From the NCBI RefSeq assembly GCF_001704615.3, contig NZ_CP029397.2, forward strand, positions 2,604,001 to 2,668,000: 64,000 nucleotides of DNA. The letters are read 5' to 3'. Below are positions 19,493 to 28,840 of the stretch, piece after piece. Position 1 is the stretch's first letter; each line of letters opens with the position of its first letter. Made by a program: the position numbers and the translations under genes. The notes below the pieces were generated by a model. It was not told the origin of the DNA. It made no database searches and saw only the letters and a list, made by a program, of their open reading frames with translations. The DNA is from Acinetobacter defluvii (GTDB lineage: Bacteria; Pseudomonadota; Gammaproteobacteria; Pseudomonadales; Moraxellaceae).

Positions 19493-20614
19493 ATGCACAT
19501 CGCGATCATCGGCGCTGGCGTCAGCGGCTTACTCACTGCCCTTGAACTCATTGAACAAGGTTGCACAGTCACTATATTTGACCAACAACAAGCAGGACAC
19601 GCTGCTTCATGGGCAGGTGGTGGCATACTTTCACCGATGTACCCTTGGCGCTATCCTCGTGAAGTCAACCACTTGGCACAGTATGGCAAATGCATGTATC
19701 AAGAGTGGAATGCAAAACTACAGCCCGAAACAGGGATAGATTTTGAAATCCATGAAACAGGGATGTTGATTTTTGATGAAACTGATTTTGAAATTGGGCT
19801 CAATTATAAAGACCAATACCAAGAGCCCATGCAGCATTGTGAATACTTAGAACGAGAAGCTCTCGAACAAGTCAATTCACATGTTTCTGAACAATTTCAA
19901 CACGCAATTTATTTTCCGCAACTCGCTAATGTCCGTAATCCTCGTTTGCTCAAATCTTTAATCACGTATTTAAAGCAACATCCAAAGGTTGAAGTGATTG
20001 AAAACACATGGATTGAAAAGTTTAATTTTCATAATCATCACATCCAGTCGATTCAAACTTCAAATACGAAACATTATCAAGCTGATCAATTTGTGATTAC
20101 CACTGGTGCTTGGTCAAACTGCTGGTCTGAACAACTGCACTTGTCGATCCCTGTCGAGCCTGTACAAGGGCAAATGTTACTGTTTAAAACGCCTGAAAAA
20201 TGGTTACCAACCATGTGTATGAACAAAGTGATGTATTTGATTCCACGTCTAGATGGTCATGTAGTCTGTGGTTCAAGTATGGATCATTTAGGTTTTGATC
20301 AACGTCCAAGTGTACAAACACAGCAAAACATTTATAAAGCTTGTGTGGAAATGATTCCTGAACTCGCCAATTTCCCAATTGTGAAACAGTGGGCAGGCTT
20401 ACGCCCAAGTTCACCCACAGGGATTCCTTATATTGGGCAAATGCCAGAGATTGAAAACCTATGGGCAAACTTTGGACATTATCGCAATGGCTTATGTATG
20501 GGACCTGCATCAGCACAATTACTGCGCCAACTTATGTTAAAACAACAAACTTTGGTGGAGGCAACTGCCTATTCGCCACAGCGTTTAAAATCTAATTTGT
20601 CGAATGTTGTATGA
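19493..20614 (+). CDS. thiO: Glycine oxidase ThiO (FAD-dependent)
   Basis: ThiO oxidises glycine to iminoglycine for the thiazole half of thiamine. The ATG at 19493 is preferred to an upstream GTG because it starts right at the FAD dinucleotide-binding fold, MHIAIIGAGVSGLLTALEL (GxGxxG). Other DAO-family features are QAGHAASWAGGGILSPMYPW near residue 40, FVITTGAWS near 196 and the C-terminal FGHYRNGLCMGPASA. The product has 373 residues. Its 3' end overlaps the convergent epimerase gene by 23 nt. thiD, another thiamine gene, lies about 5 kb away. Confidence 0.88.
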   Translation: MHIAIIGAGVSGLLTALELIEQGCTVTIFDQQQAGHAASWAGGGILSPMYPWRYPREVNHLAQYGKCMYQEWNAKLQPETGIDFEIHETGMLIFDETDFEIGLNYKDQYQEPMQHCEYLEREALEQVNSHVSEQFQHAIYFPQLANVRNPRLLKSLITYLKQHPKVEVIENTWIEKFNFHNHHIQSIQTSNTKHYQADQFVITTGAWSNCWSEQLHLSIPVEPVQGQMLLFKTPEKWLPTMCMNKVMYLIPRLDGHVVCGSSMDHLGFDQRPSVQTQQNIYKACVEMIPELANFPIVKQWAGLRPSSPTGIPYIGQMPEIENLWANFGHYRNGLCMGPASAQLLRQLMLKQQTLVEATAYSPQRLKSNLSNVV

Positions 20615-21515
20615 TTTGTCTTAATGCACTTTGCAAGTCTGTATATTGAAAATCAAACCCCTCAGCAAGCAACGCTTTAGGCTGAACATATTGTCCATTT
20701 AACACCAATTGGGCTTGTTCACCCATGAGCATACGCATCACAATACTGGGTAAAGGCAGAAATGGTTTTCGCTTTAGAATTTTAGCTGCAACACGTACAA
20801 ATTGCATTTGGTCAATATGATCAGGTGCGACCACGTTATAAACTGTGTGTGTAGACTGACTTTGAAATAAAAATAAAATGGCTTGAATGACATCATCTAC
20901 ATGTACCCAAGTCATTGGTTGACGACCTGAACCTATTCTCCCAATCAGCCCTATTTTGATGGGCAATAACATTTGCGGCAGAATCCCACCACCCTGCCCG
21001 AACACCACACCTAAGCGCATAATTTTAGTATTCTGCTCGGTATGTCGTAATGCTTCAGCTTCCCATTGTTGGCACATTTCAGACATAAAAATTGCTTGAG
21101 GTACTGAACTTTCATCGCAATCATTTAACCATTTCTGTTGTGGATCAATACCATAATAACCAATTGCAGAACCTGAAACGATGCATTGTGGACGCAAATC
21201 ATATTGCGATAATGCTTGATAAAGCTGTTGCGTGGTACGTACTCGGCTTTGGATTAATTTTTGTTTACGGACATCTGTCCAGCGCCCCTCCCCAATACTC
21301 TCCCCTGCCAAATTCACCACAAAATCTAACTGTAACTGTGCAAGTGCAGTAAAATCCTGAATCCACTGTAACCGTGCATGCTTAGAAGTTCTTTTTTGAC
21401 GAGAATAAGCGATCACATTTACTTGATGTGCAAGCAAATATTCAATGAAATGTGTACCAATAAAACCACTAGCACCTGTCACCAATATATTTTTATTTTT
21501 TAAATCGCTCAGCAT
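20592..21515 (-). CDS. TIGR01777-family SDR epimerase-like protein (YfcH-like)
   Basis: The ATG at 21515 is taken, giving 307 residues; a TTG 15 nt upstream is the alternative. The product has the Rossmann NAD(P) motif ILVTGASGFIGTHF near residue 10, then VNLAGESIGEGRW near 64, the catalytic YYG of the extended SDR family (IGYYGI near 119) and PMTWVHVDDVIQAI near 199. A C-terminal DUF1731-type tail follows (QYVQPKALLAEGFDFQY). The substrate is unknown. It overlaps thiO tail to tail by 23 nt. Confidence 0.88.
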   Translation of the reverse strand: MLSDLKNKNILVTGASGFIGTHFIEYLLAHQVNVIAYSRQKRTSKHARLQWIQDFTALAQLQLDFVVNLAGESIGEGRWTDVRKQKLIQSRVRTTQQLYQALSQYDLRPQCIVSGSAIGYYGIDPQQKWLNDCDESSVPQAIFMSEMCQQWEAEALRHTEQNTKIMRLGVVFGQGGGILPQMLLPIKIGLIGRIGSGRQPMTWVHVDDVIQAILFLFQSQSTHTVYNVVAPDHIDQMQFVRVAAKILKRKPFLPLPSIVMRMLMGEQAQLVLNGQYVQPKALLAEGFDFQYTDLQSALRQIIQHSTN

Positions 21516-21601
21516 CGCAGAAATACTCAAGTGTTTTCTTTACTCTATTCAAGCACATTCTATAATGCTTTCAAAGCCTCGCTCAAAATCCTAAAGAAGT
21601 T

Positions 21602-22051
21602 TTAATTTTCAAACATTTTTGCAGCCATACGCTGTGCTTGCTTCCCATAAAACCAGTACGTGATCAGAAACAGTGGAATCGCTAACATCAGCAACATAAT
21701 CAGCGATAACATTAAAAATTGTGGATTTTGCATATACAGCAAAAAATTATTCCAAACTTCTGCATCACTACGTGCAAAGATCATGACACCGACCAGGACA
21801 CCAATAAAATTATATGTCCAAAAAATTAGACTAAATCCAATAGAAAACTTTTTTTGCTCTGCTTTGCTTGGGGCACGTTTTTGTTGTTTTAAAAATAAAT
21901 GCAAAACAATAAGCATCGAAATTAGATAGGGTAATGCAGTAAATATGCCTGCAATTTGACTTGGCAACAATGCAACCAAAACGCCCACCACCATTGTCAA
22001 CACCAAACAAAGCATAAAAAACCATAAAAAATATTTACTTAGTGATGTCAT
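21602..22051 (-). CDS. Four-helix membrane protein (ABZJ_00895-like)
   Basis: The start at 22051 (MTSLSKYFLWF) follows GGAAATGCCGTT; a longer frame from 22165 has a charged leader and runs into the small-RNA gene, so it is rejected. The 149-residue protein is mostly four hydrophobic helices with a basic KQQKRAPSKAEQKK loop between helices two and three. It resembles a small membrane-protein family known from Acinetobacter (ABZJ_00895 family); that match is from memory of its pattern. Function unknown. Confidence 0.65.
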   Translation of the reverse strand: MTSLSKYFLWFFMLCLVLTMVVGVLVALLPSQIAGIFTALPYLISMLIVLHLFLKQQKRAPSKAEQKKFSIGFSLIFWTYNFIGVLVGVMIFARSDAEVWNNFLLYMQNPQFLMLSLIMLLMLAIPLFLITYWFYGKQAQRMAAKMFEN

Positions 22052-22149
22052 AACGGCATTTCCACAACTTAAAAACACATTATAGGAAAAATTTTTAATT
22101 TTTTTTAATTTTCTTGTCAACCAAATCAAAACAATTGGCGTTATATAAG

Positions 22150-22344
22150 TATAAGGTTGCAGCAACCGCGAATAATTTGCACAGGCATCCGCAGATTTGA
22201 CTCGGTAACCTTTTACCTCCCATGAGACCTATAAACTCATGCTTCTACAATTTGATTTTGATTTGGAACAGCAGCCCAAATCAAATTGAGCGAAGTATCT
22301 TAGCCGACGATTTCATCATCACTCGAATCGTCGGTTTATTTTTT
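22150..22344 (+). ncRNA. Candidate structured small RNA with strong terminator
   Basis: A 190-nt non-coding stretch has a chain of perfect hairpins: GGTTGC-A-GCAACC (22155-22167), GGTAA-CCTT-TTACC (22204-22217) and CATGAG/CTCATG (22221-22241). An 11-bp CAATTTGATTT/AAATCAAATTG (22248-22288) follows. The last is CCGACGATT/AATCGTCGG (22304-22334) with TTTATTTTTT after it, a textbook terminator on the plus strand. TATATAAGTATAAG just upstream could supply the -10. No plus-strand gene follows, so it is not a leader. I do not see the signatures of 4.5S RNA, tmRNA, RNase P RNA or a tRNA. Confidence 0.6.
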
Positions 22345-22438
22345 CTATACCCAAATTTTATTATAAGCAATCTATCCAAATATTTTGCAAAAATTGTTAA
22401 ACAATCAGATCCTGTACGCTAATATTTTTTATCCAAGC

Positions 22439-23554
22439 TTAACGATGAGAACGAATAAAACGCTGACGGATTTTTATATTTAACGGTGTAGAATAATATT
22501 TTTCAATCGCCCAACTTAAAATAAACACCAAAATAAAATATACAGGCAACAGCATTAGCTTTTCAACAGGTAAGGTTTCTTTAGGGAAATAAATGACTTT
22601 AAATAATCCTAAAATAATCAAGTGAAACAAATACATTTCATAACTGCGTTGTCCAATCCATACCATGCTCTTGGACAGAATAGAATGTACTTGCGCTTGT
22701 GGCGTTTGAGCAAAGCAAGCAATTAAAATAGCCGAAAGCAATGCAAAAATACTTATACTCCATGTACTCACCACTTTAATCGGGGCATACAGATACAATG
22801 CAATCATCAGTACTGAAACGATCACGATTATAAAATTTTTATTTGGCAATATCCCTTTGAAATTCTGTACAAAAAGTGCAGTTAAACACCCTATAGCGAT
22901 ACCATCAAAACTAGAAAAATAGTGATAAAGATATGCTCCACTTTCTTCAGCAAAATGTAATGAACGGAAATAAGGTGCATACGCAATAACTGCAAATAGC
23001 AGCAAAATAAAACCTTTTTGACTACGTCCTAAAAGCAAACATAGTAAAGGGAAAGCTAGATAGAAAACTTCTTCAACCGACAATGACCACAACACACCCA
23101 GTGCATAATTTACCCAGCCATTTTCAATGATCAGCATATTCATCCAAAAGGTAAATGCAGAAAATACGGTTAAAGCATAAGACACTTCAATATCGTTAGG
23201 CGCTTGATTGATAAATGGTTTTAAACCAAAGCTTCCCAGTAACGTAACCATCGCCACGAGTAATACTAAACACGGCATAATCCGAGCGATACGGCGAATA
23301 TAAAAGTTTTTAAGATCAATTTCTGCCAAAGATGAATGACGTTGCAGCGTATGTTGAGTGATTAAAAAACCTGAAATCACAAAAAACATGGTCACCCCAT
23401 AATTGCCATTTCGAGCAATCAAGGTACTCAAACTTTCACCAAAAATCTGTACACCTAGAAAACTATCATGCAATTTATAAGGAATATTAAAGTGATGAAT
23501 CAACACCAATAAAATGGAAATTCCACGTAAGATATCTATTTTATAATTTCTCAA
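22439..23554 (-). CDS. Acyltransferase family 3 (OafA/YrhL-like) membrane protein
   Basis: The 371-residue protein starts YKIDILRGISILLVLIHHF, the first helix of acyltransferase-3 proteins with the conserved active-site His pair. MFFVISGFLIT near residue 55 and IRRIARIMPCLVLLVAMV near 85 (RxxR) follow, then about ten helices and SWSIEK-like LSWAIEKYYSTPLN at the end. Such enzymes O-acylate surface sugars or peptidoglycan. The start is TTG with a weak ribosome-binding site. No capsule or LPS genes are nearby, so the target is unknown. Confidence 0.88.
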   Translation of the reverse strand: MRNYKIDILRGISILLVLIHHFNIPYKLHDSFLGVQIFGESLSTLIARNGNYGVTMFFVISGFLITQHTLQRHSSLAEIDLKNFYIRRIARIMPCLVLLVAMVTLLGSFGLKPFINQAPNDIEVSYALTVFSAFTFWMNMLIIENGWVNYALGVLWSLSVEEVFYLAFPLLCLLLGRSQKGFILLLFAVIAYAPYFRSLHFAEESGAYLYHYFSSFDGIAIGCLTALFVQNFKGILPNKNFIIVIVSVLMIALYLYAPIKVVSTWSISIFALLSAILIACFAQTPQAQVHSILSKSMVWIGQRSYEMYLFHLIILGLFKVIYFPKETLPVEKLMLLPVYFILVFILSWAIEKYYSTPLNIKIRQRFIRSHR

Positions 23555-23690
23555 AATTTATACTCATTTTTGATTTAGATCATCCTATGAAAGCGTCTGT
23601 AAATAACACCAATTTGACATTGACACTTCGTCATAATCTCATTTCAATAGCAACAATTTTAACAACACTCACTTGCGGTAATGTATAAAA

Positions 23691-24437
23691 ATGTTCAATA
23701 AACTCATATCAAATCTGGGCTTACAAGGTGTTGAGGTCAACACCTGTATTTACACAGCAACACCGCAAGCAGGTCAAGTTGTAAATGGTGAAGTGATTTT
23801 TAAGGGTGCATCTTCAAGTAAAAATATCAATGGTATCTACCTCAAACTGATGACCACCGCAGAAGTTGAAACGGATGATCACGAATTTAACCAAGCGCTT
23901 ACCATTGCCCAATGGCATATCAGTGGGGCGTTTGAACTGAAAGCCAATCAATCGCATAGCTTTCCATTTTCTATCCAACTGCCTTTTGAAACACCAATCA
24001 CTGAGGTGCAATGTCGCCACAACAAAACCCGTGTTTGGTTACATACCCACTTAGATGTGGACTGGGGTTTGGATGCAACCGATAAAGACTATTTACAGAT
24101 TGCACCAACACCTGCGATGCAAGCTTTTTTACAAGCAATGCAACAATGTGGTTTTGCTTTGGCAACGGTAGATGTAGAAAAGGGACAGTTACGTGGACAC
24201 AATTATTTTTCAACCATTGGTTGTTATCAAGAATTAGAATTTGTACCGATTCAACATTTTAGTGGTATTCATGAAGTAGAAGTGTCTTTTGTGGCGCAAG
24301 AGAATCAAACTCATGTGATGTTAGAAATTGACCGTAAATTTAGAGATGATCAATTACGCAGTATTAGTATTCCAAATCACGCAGTTCCAGTACCGAACCT
24401 AGTACAAAATATTAAACAGCTTTTAAATATGGCTTAA
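23691..24437 (+). CDS. Spo0M-like (sporulation-control family) protein
   Basis: The 248-residue soluble protein matches the Spo0M family, an arrestin-like double beta-sandwich. It starts MFNKLISNLGLQGVEVNTCI, continues QAGQVVNGEVIFKG and ends its first half with SFPFSIQLPFETPIT. Later blocks are HTHLDVDWGLDATDKDYL and LEIDRKFRD. The family occurs in many non-sporulating bacteria, so a sporulation role is not implied. It is a single gene with its own terminator, divergent from the acyltransferase gene. Confidence 0.85.
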   Translation: MFNKLISNLGLQGVEVNTCIYTATPQAGQVVNGEVIFKGASSSKNINGIYLKLMTTAEVETDDHEFNQALTIAQWHISGAFELKANQSHSFPFSIQLPFETPITEVQCRHNKTRVWLHTHLDVDWGLDATDKDYLQIAPTPAMQAFLQAMQQCGFALATVDVEKGQLRGHNYFSTIGCYQELEFVPIQHFSGIHEVEVSFVAQENQTHVMLEIDRKFRDDQLRSISIPNHAVPVPNLVQNIKQLLNMA

Positions 24438-24441
24438 TTTT

Positions 24442-24477
24442 AAAAAGCTGTGAGATTAACATCGAGCAGCTTTTTAA
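24442..24477 (+). terminator. Terminator of the Spo0M-like gene
   Basis: The stem AAAAAGCTG / CAGCTTTTT ends in a T-run 4 nt past the stop codon. Confidence 0.7.
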
Positions 24478-24514
24478 TGACTGAAATAAAACATCAAAGC
24501 ACATACTTCTATTC

Positions 24515-25171
24515 TCAAACATGTTCATCCAATATCTTTATAATCTCAGCAAACTTTTTAATTCTCGCCTTTGGTTTTGCTTGATCTAACTCTTCTTTTG
24601 AACCATAACCATATTCAACAGCGATTGTTTCAATGCCATTTTTACGTGCGCCAAAAATATCATGTTCACGGTCACCCACCATCAGACATTCAGCAGGACT
24701 AAGCTGTTCTTTTTCTAAAATATACGCAATCAACTCACCTTTGTTGGTACGTTCACCATTCAGCTCGCTACCGTAGGGATATTCAAAATATTTTAATAAA
24801 TCAAAATGATCAAGAATCTGACGCGCATAAATTTCAGGTTTTGCCGTTGCTAAAAATAAACGATACCCTTTATTTTTGAGTACATCTAATGTGTCTACGA
24901 CATCATCAAAGACATGATTTTCATATAAACCTTGTACCGCAAACCGTTCCCGATAACCCAGTAAAGCTTGCTCTGCCAAAACATCATTGGCATCAACACC
25001 TAAGATTTTTGCCAAAGATGCTTTTAACGGTGGTCCAATAATCCAATCTATATTTTCACTGTCAGAAATTGGGTGACCAATTTTATTTAAACCATAACGT
25101 GCAGATGTAGTAATACCTTCTTTGGGATCGGTTAATGTTCCATCTAAATCAATCAAAATATTTTTAATCAC
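24515..25171 (-). CDS. HAD-superfamily phosphatase (Gph/PpaX-like)
   Basis: The 218-residue protein has the HAD motifs in order: motif I ILIDLDGTLTDPKEG near residue 5 with nucleophile Asp, motif II LFLATAKPE near 105 (Thr), motif III Lys in the NKGEL region, and motif IV MVGDREHDIFGAR near 165. The cap between residues 17 and 85 is helical, the Gph/phosphoglycolate phosphatase type. It begins with GTG after TAGGGTCAG. Substrate unknown. It is divergent from thiD. Confidence 0.85.
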   Translation of the reverse strand: MIKNILIDLDGTLTDPKEGITTSARYGLNKIGHPISDSENIDWIIGPPLKASLAKILGVDANDVLAEQALLGYRERFAVQGLYENHVFDDVVDTLDVLKNKGYRLFLATAKPEIYARQILDHFDLLKYFEYPYGSELNGERTNKGELIAYILEKEQLSPAECLMVGDREHDIFGARKNGIETIAVEYGYGSKEELDQAKPKARIKKFAEIIKILDEHV

Positions 25172-25277
25172 AAACTGACCCTATTTCATCGCTAATGCAA
25201 AAATGGATTTCGTAGCTAATTTTACAATTAGTATCGAGAGTTTTGCTAAAGTTGCCTATACTAACTCAAATTTGTGA

Positions 25278-26060
<783 letters not shown>

Positions 26061-26379
26061 GTTAAATCGCCTTTAAATCCCTTCTCTTGCAGATGAGTAG
26101 TTAAACTCCAAAAGATGGGATTTTATCCCCCTCATCCCGACCTTCTCCCACAGGGAGAAGGCGCTTTTATTATTAAATTTAATTAAAATTTATATTTTTT
26201 AATCACTTAAATAAATAAAAAATTAAAATCGCTCTCAAATTTTACGATTTATCTCATAATTCTCTTAAAATTAGAGCAATTACTCTAAAATAATTTTATC
26301 TACGATTCAAAGCTGATTACAGCGCATAAAAAATTGCAAATGCAAGGTTAAGAACAAAATAATTGAAAAGGAATGACTA
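26061..26379. repeat. Intergenic region with a palindromic repeat
   Basis: Some 320 nt lie without a gene. The stretch 26129-26165 holds a perfect 9-bp hairpin CCTTCTCCC-ACA-GGGAGAAGG (26141-26161) preceded by CCCCTCATCCCGA. It looks like a dispersed intergenic repeat and could end the thiD transcript. The remaining 200 nt are extremely AT-rich and should hold the promoter of the following broken gene. Confidence 0.6.
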
Positions 26380-26844
26380 ATGAACTACCAAGAATATCAA
26401 AACGATCTAAATAAACTGTTAGAATCTGAAATCTTAGGTGAAGCTGTATTTCTCAGTGCAGCAGAACATGCAAAATCACCACAACAAAAATAAAAGTGGT
26501 TGGCTTTAGCTGCTTTAGAAACGCAGACGCTTGAACGTTTTCAGGTATTTTTAACACAGAATAATTTAAAAGCGACTTCTCGTTTGCATATGAAAACTCA
26601 AGGTAAGGTTACTGGTTTTGCATTAGCAAAAATGCCGTGGAAAATGGCGATGTATTTGCTTAAAGATGGAACACAACCTTTTATGCAAGCTTTTGAACGT
26701 CTATGCCAACATGCAAATCAGGATTCACAAATGTTTTTTGAATATGTGCTGAATCATGAAAAAAGTCTTTATGAGTTTGCAGATAAAGAGTTGAAAAAAC
26801 AAAAGACGACTTCTTTGGACAAAGTGAAATATTTACTTGATTAA
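26380..26844 (+). pseudogene. Ferritin-like protein gene broken by an in-frame stop
   Basis: AAAAGGA and an ATG at 26380 open a frame with helix ESEILGEAVFLSAAEHA; codon 38 is TAA (26491-26493). The same frame goes on without shift: KWLALAALETQTLERFQVFL, then PWKMAMYLLKDG and FEYVLNHEKSLYEFADKELK, ending at codon 155. The spacing of Glu and His residues over four helices resembles ferritin/rubrerythrin-like folds; the fold is inferred from pattern. The stop again fits an AAA-to-TAA change next to Lys codons. A fragment could restart at TTG 26500 but would lack helix one. A sequencing error is possible. Confidence 0.75.
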
Positions 26845-26888
26845 GCTAAATACTCACTAAGTTATTCAAATGATTTTCATTAGATCAT

Positions 26889-27545
26889 TTAGTCCGTATA
26901 GCTGTTTTTAAGATTTTGTACATGTTGGTGATTGGTTTTCCATGACTTTTCTAAAACCTCTTTTTCAATACGTAACTTTATACGTATCAGTATCTTAGAT
27001 GGGATCATTTCCTCTTTAAAAGCTTTTACATAATCTGTCCATGCTGCACTACGAAAAACATTGCTCGGCATCTGTGTTTTGAACTCACAATCAGGCATAA
27101 AAACCACAACTGAATGAATCAAAGTAGGATCTATAATATCTGACAAAATATTTTCCAAAACTTTTTGATGCTTATAATTTTGATGTAATGGGTTTTGAAA
27201 TTTATAAGACTTTTTATAAATTTTCTGTGTCCATGTTTTCTGACGTTCACCACCAAAAATCCAACCTTTATAATTTTTAGTTTCAATAACAAAAATCCCA
27301 TATGGACTTAATAAAATATGGTCAATTTGCGTAGTTTGGTTTTGCATATCAGGCAAAGTACAATCATTCAACAAAGTATATTTTTCTTGGTGTAAATATA
27401 ATTTCACATGTGTACTGACAGCGAACTCACCCATTTTTCCTTTAAGAAAGGGCTTAAATACCTTGATTGCCCCAACAATCAAAAATAACGGAATCATCCA
27501 CCACAATTGAGAAAATAGTGGTGCAAGTATTTGAGACGTATTCAT
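26889..27545 (-). CDS. NERD-domain protein
   Basis: The 218-residue protein has an N-terminal hydrophobic anchor (WWMIPLFLIVGAIKVF) and a NERD nuclease-related domain. The domain starts KGKMGEFAVS near residue 34, followed by LLNDCTLPD, then TTQIDHILLSPYGIFVIETK with the D and ETK of the PD-(D/E)XK-like core, and NYKGWIFGGE. NERD proteins are presumed to act on DNA or RNA; no substrate is known. There is no clear ribosome-binding site. It lies downstream of ogt on the same strand. Confidence 0.88.
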   Translation of the reverse strand: MNTSQILAPLFSQLWWMIPLFLIVGAIKVFKPFLKGKMGEFAVSTHVKLYLHQEKYTLLNDCTLPDMQNQTTQIDHILLSPYGIFVIETKNYKGWIFGGERQKTWTQKIYKKSYKFQNPLHQNYKHQKVLENILSDIIDPTLIHSVVVFMPDCEFKTQMPSNVFRSAAWTDYVKAFKEEMIPSKILIRIKLRIEKEVLEKSWKTNHQHVQNLKNSYTD

Positions 27546-27580
27546 TTAAAATTTTAATGTTATTAATAATTAAACCAAGT

Positions 27581-28063
27581 CTATTGTAACTTCTCAACTT
27601 TTAAAAGAATATCTTTATTCTCCAACCCACCTGCAAAACCAACCAATTTTCCATTTGTACCCACTACCCGATGACATGGCGCAATAATCGAGATCGGATT
27701 TTTACCATTGGCCGCACCCACTGCTCGAACGGCTTTGACATTACCGATCTGCTCTGCGATCTGTTTATAACTACGCGTTTCACCAAAAGGAATGGTTAGT
27801 AAAGCTTGCCACACTTTTTGTTGAAACTCTGTGCCTTCAAAGTACAAAGGCACATCAAACTTTTGCCGCTGCCCTGCAAAATACTCATTTAACTGCTTTT
27901 GTGTTTCAAGCAAAATCGGATGCTGCGTATCTTCTATCAACTCCGCCAAACGTACACGCTTAGGGTTTTCATGTTCCCAAAGTACAGCAACAAGTGCTGC
28001 ATCTTGTGCCACCAATTTTAATATTCCTACAGGAGAAGCCATTTCCATATATGCAAGTTTCAT
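27581..28063 (-). CDS. ogt: Methylated-DNA--protein-cysteine S-methyltransferase
   Basis: This repair protein moves the alkyl group from O6-alkylguanine to its own Cys and is used once. The 160-residue product has the acceptor motif IIAPCHRVVGTNG near residue 127 and the helix-turn-helix recognition segment TRSYKQIAEQIGN with RAVGAANGKNP just before it. It lacks the Ada regulatory domain, so it is of the Ogt type. AGAGGCG precedes the ATG. It starts 24 nt after the second SMR gene and may be read with it. Confidence 0.95.
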   Translation of the reverse strand: MKLAYMEMASPVGILKLVAQDAALVAVLWEHENPKRVRLAELIEDTQHPILLETQKQLNEYFAGQRQKFDVPLYFEGTEFQQKVWQALLTIPFGETRSYKQIAEQIGNVKAVRAVGAANGKNPISIIAPCHRVVGTNGKLVGFAGGLENKDILLKVEKLQ

Positions 28064-28087
28064 GTGCTACGCCTCTTGCCTGAACCA

Positions 28088-28405
28088 TTAAGACGACGAT
28101 AATTTCATCAATATTAACCCAGAAATAATCAAAACTGCTGCCAACATGCGCATCGCAGAAGCAGGCTCACCTAAAAAGAAAATACCGACTGCAAAAGAAC
28201 CCACTGCACCGATTCCTGTCCAAACAGTATATGCTGTGCCGAGTGGCAAGGTTTTCATGGCATAAGATAGTAAGGCAAAACTTGCGATCATAAACAGAAT
28301 GGTCAAAATACTTGGCGTTAATTTACTAAACCCATCTGACACTTTCATAAAATAAGCCCAGACCACTTCCAATAAGCCTGCAACCACGAGTAATATCCAA
28401 GCCAT
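28088..28405 (-). CDS. SMR-family exporter, SugE/Gdx type (second copy)
   Basis: The ATG at 28405, with AGGAG 7 nt upstream, gives 105 residues and four helices. The conserved Glu13 ([13 protein letters not shown]) is the proton/substrate site. [29 protein letters not shown] and LMKLSSS at the end match the SugE/Gdx guanidinium-exporter branch better than EmrE. It closely resembles the gene upstream of it (28499-28816), a tandem duplication. The two may work as homodimers or as a heteromeric pair; Gdx proteins of the first type are usually single genes, paired ones usually heteromers. Confidence 0.88.
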   Translation of the reverse strand: MAWILLVVAGLLEVVWAYFMKVSDGFSKLTPSILTILFMIASFALLSYAMKTLPLGTAYTVWTGIGAVGSFAVGIFFLGEPASAMRMLAAVLIISGLILMKLSSS

Positions 28406-28444
28406 ACCATAACTCCTCAATTCATGAATAATTTTTTAAAACCG

Positions 28445-28480
28445 AAAAATCCAAGTCAACTATAAATAATCAACTTGGAT
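28445..28480 (-). terminator. Hairpin between the two SMR genes
   Basis: On the minus strand ATCCAAGT ... ACTTGGAT forms a perfect 8-bp stem followed by a TTTT run, 18 nt past the first SMR stop. It may end or reduce transcription before the second copy. Confidence 0.5.
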
Positions 28481-28498
28481 GAATGTAGAAATATTTGC

Positions 28499-28816
28499 TT
28501 AAGAAGATGACAATTTCATGAGAATTAAGCCTGACACAATCAACACCGCAGCGAACATTCGCATTGCTGTAGTCGGCTCACCCAAGATAAAAATCCCAAC
28601 AAGAAATGAGCCAATCGCTCCAATTCCTGTCCAAATGGTGTAGGCAGTCCCTAAGGGCAATGATTTCATGGCATACGCCAATAAACCAAAACTTAAAATC
28701 ATGAAAAAGAGAGTAATAATGCTCGGTGTGAGCTTTGTGAAACCTTCGGACATTTTCATGGTATATGCCCAAACAATTTCAAAGATTCCTGCAAAAATAA
28801 GAATGACCCAAGCCAT
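28499..28816 (-). CDS. SMR-family exporter, SugE/Gdx type (first copy)
   Basis: The ATG at 28816 has GGAG 6 nt upstream. The product has 105 residues in four helices. Glu13 (AGIFEIVWAYTMK), FTKLTPSIIT and the block [19 protein letters not shown] are those of SugE/Gdx, which export guanidinium in exchange for protons. It is the first gene after a two-hairpin element resembling the guanidine-II riboswitch, which supports guanidinium as substrate. The second copy follows after about 93 nt. Confidence 0.9.
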   Translation of the reverse strand: MAWVILIFAGIFEIVWAYTMKMSEGFTKLTPSIITLFFMILSFGLLAYAMKSLPLGTAYTIWTGIGAIGSFLVGIFILGEPTTAMRMFAAVLIVSGLILMKLSSS

Positions 28817-28840
28817 AACCAGCTCCAAATTTTAATTAGA

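Noticed and set aside
22150-22344. Identity as 4.5S RNA, tmRNA or RNase P RNA
   Set aside because: The SRP tetraloop motif, the tmRNA CCA end and the RNase P core are absent.
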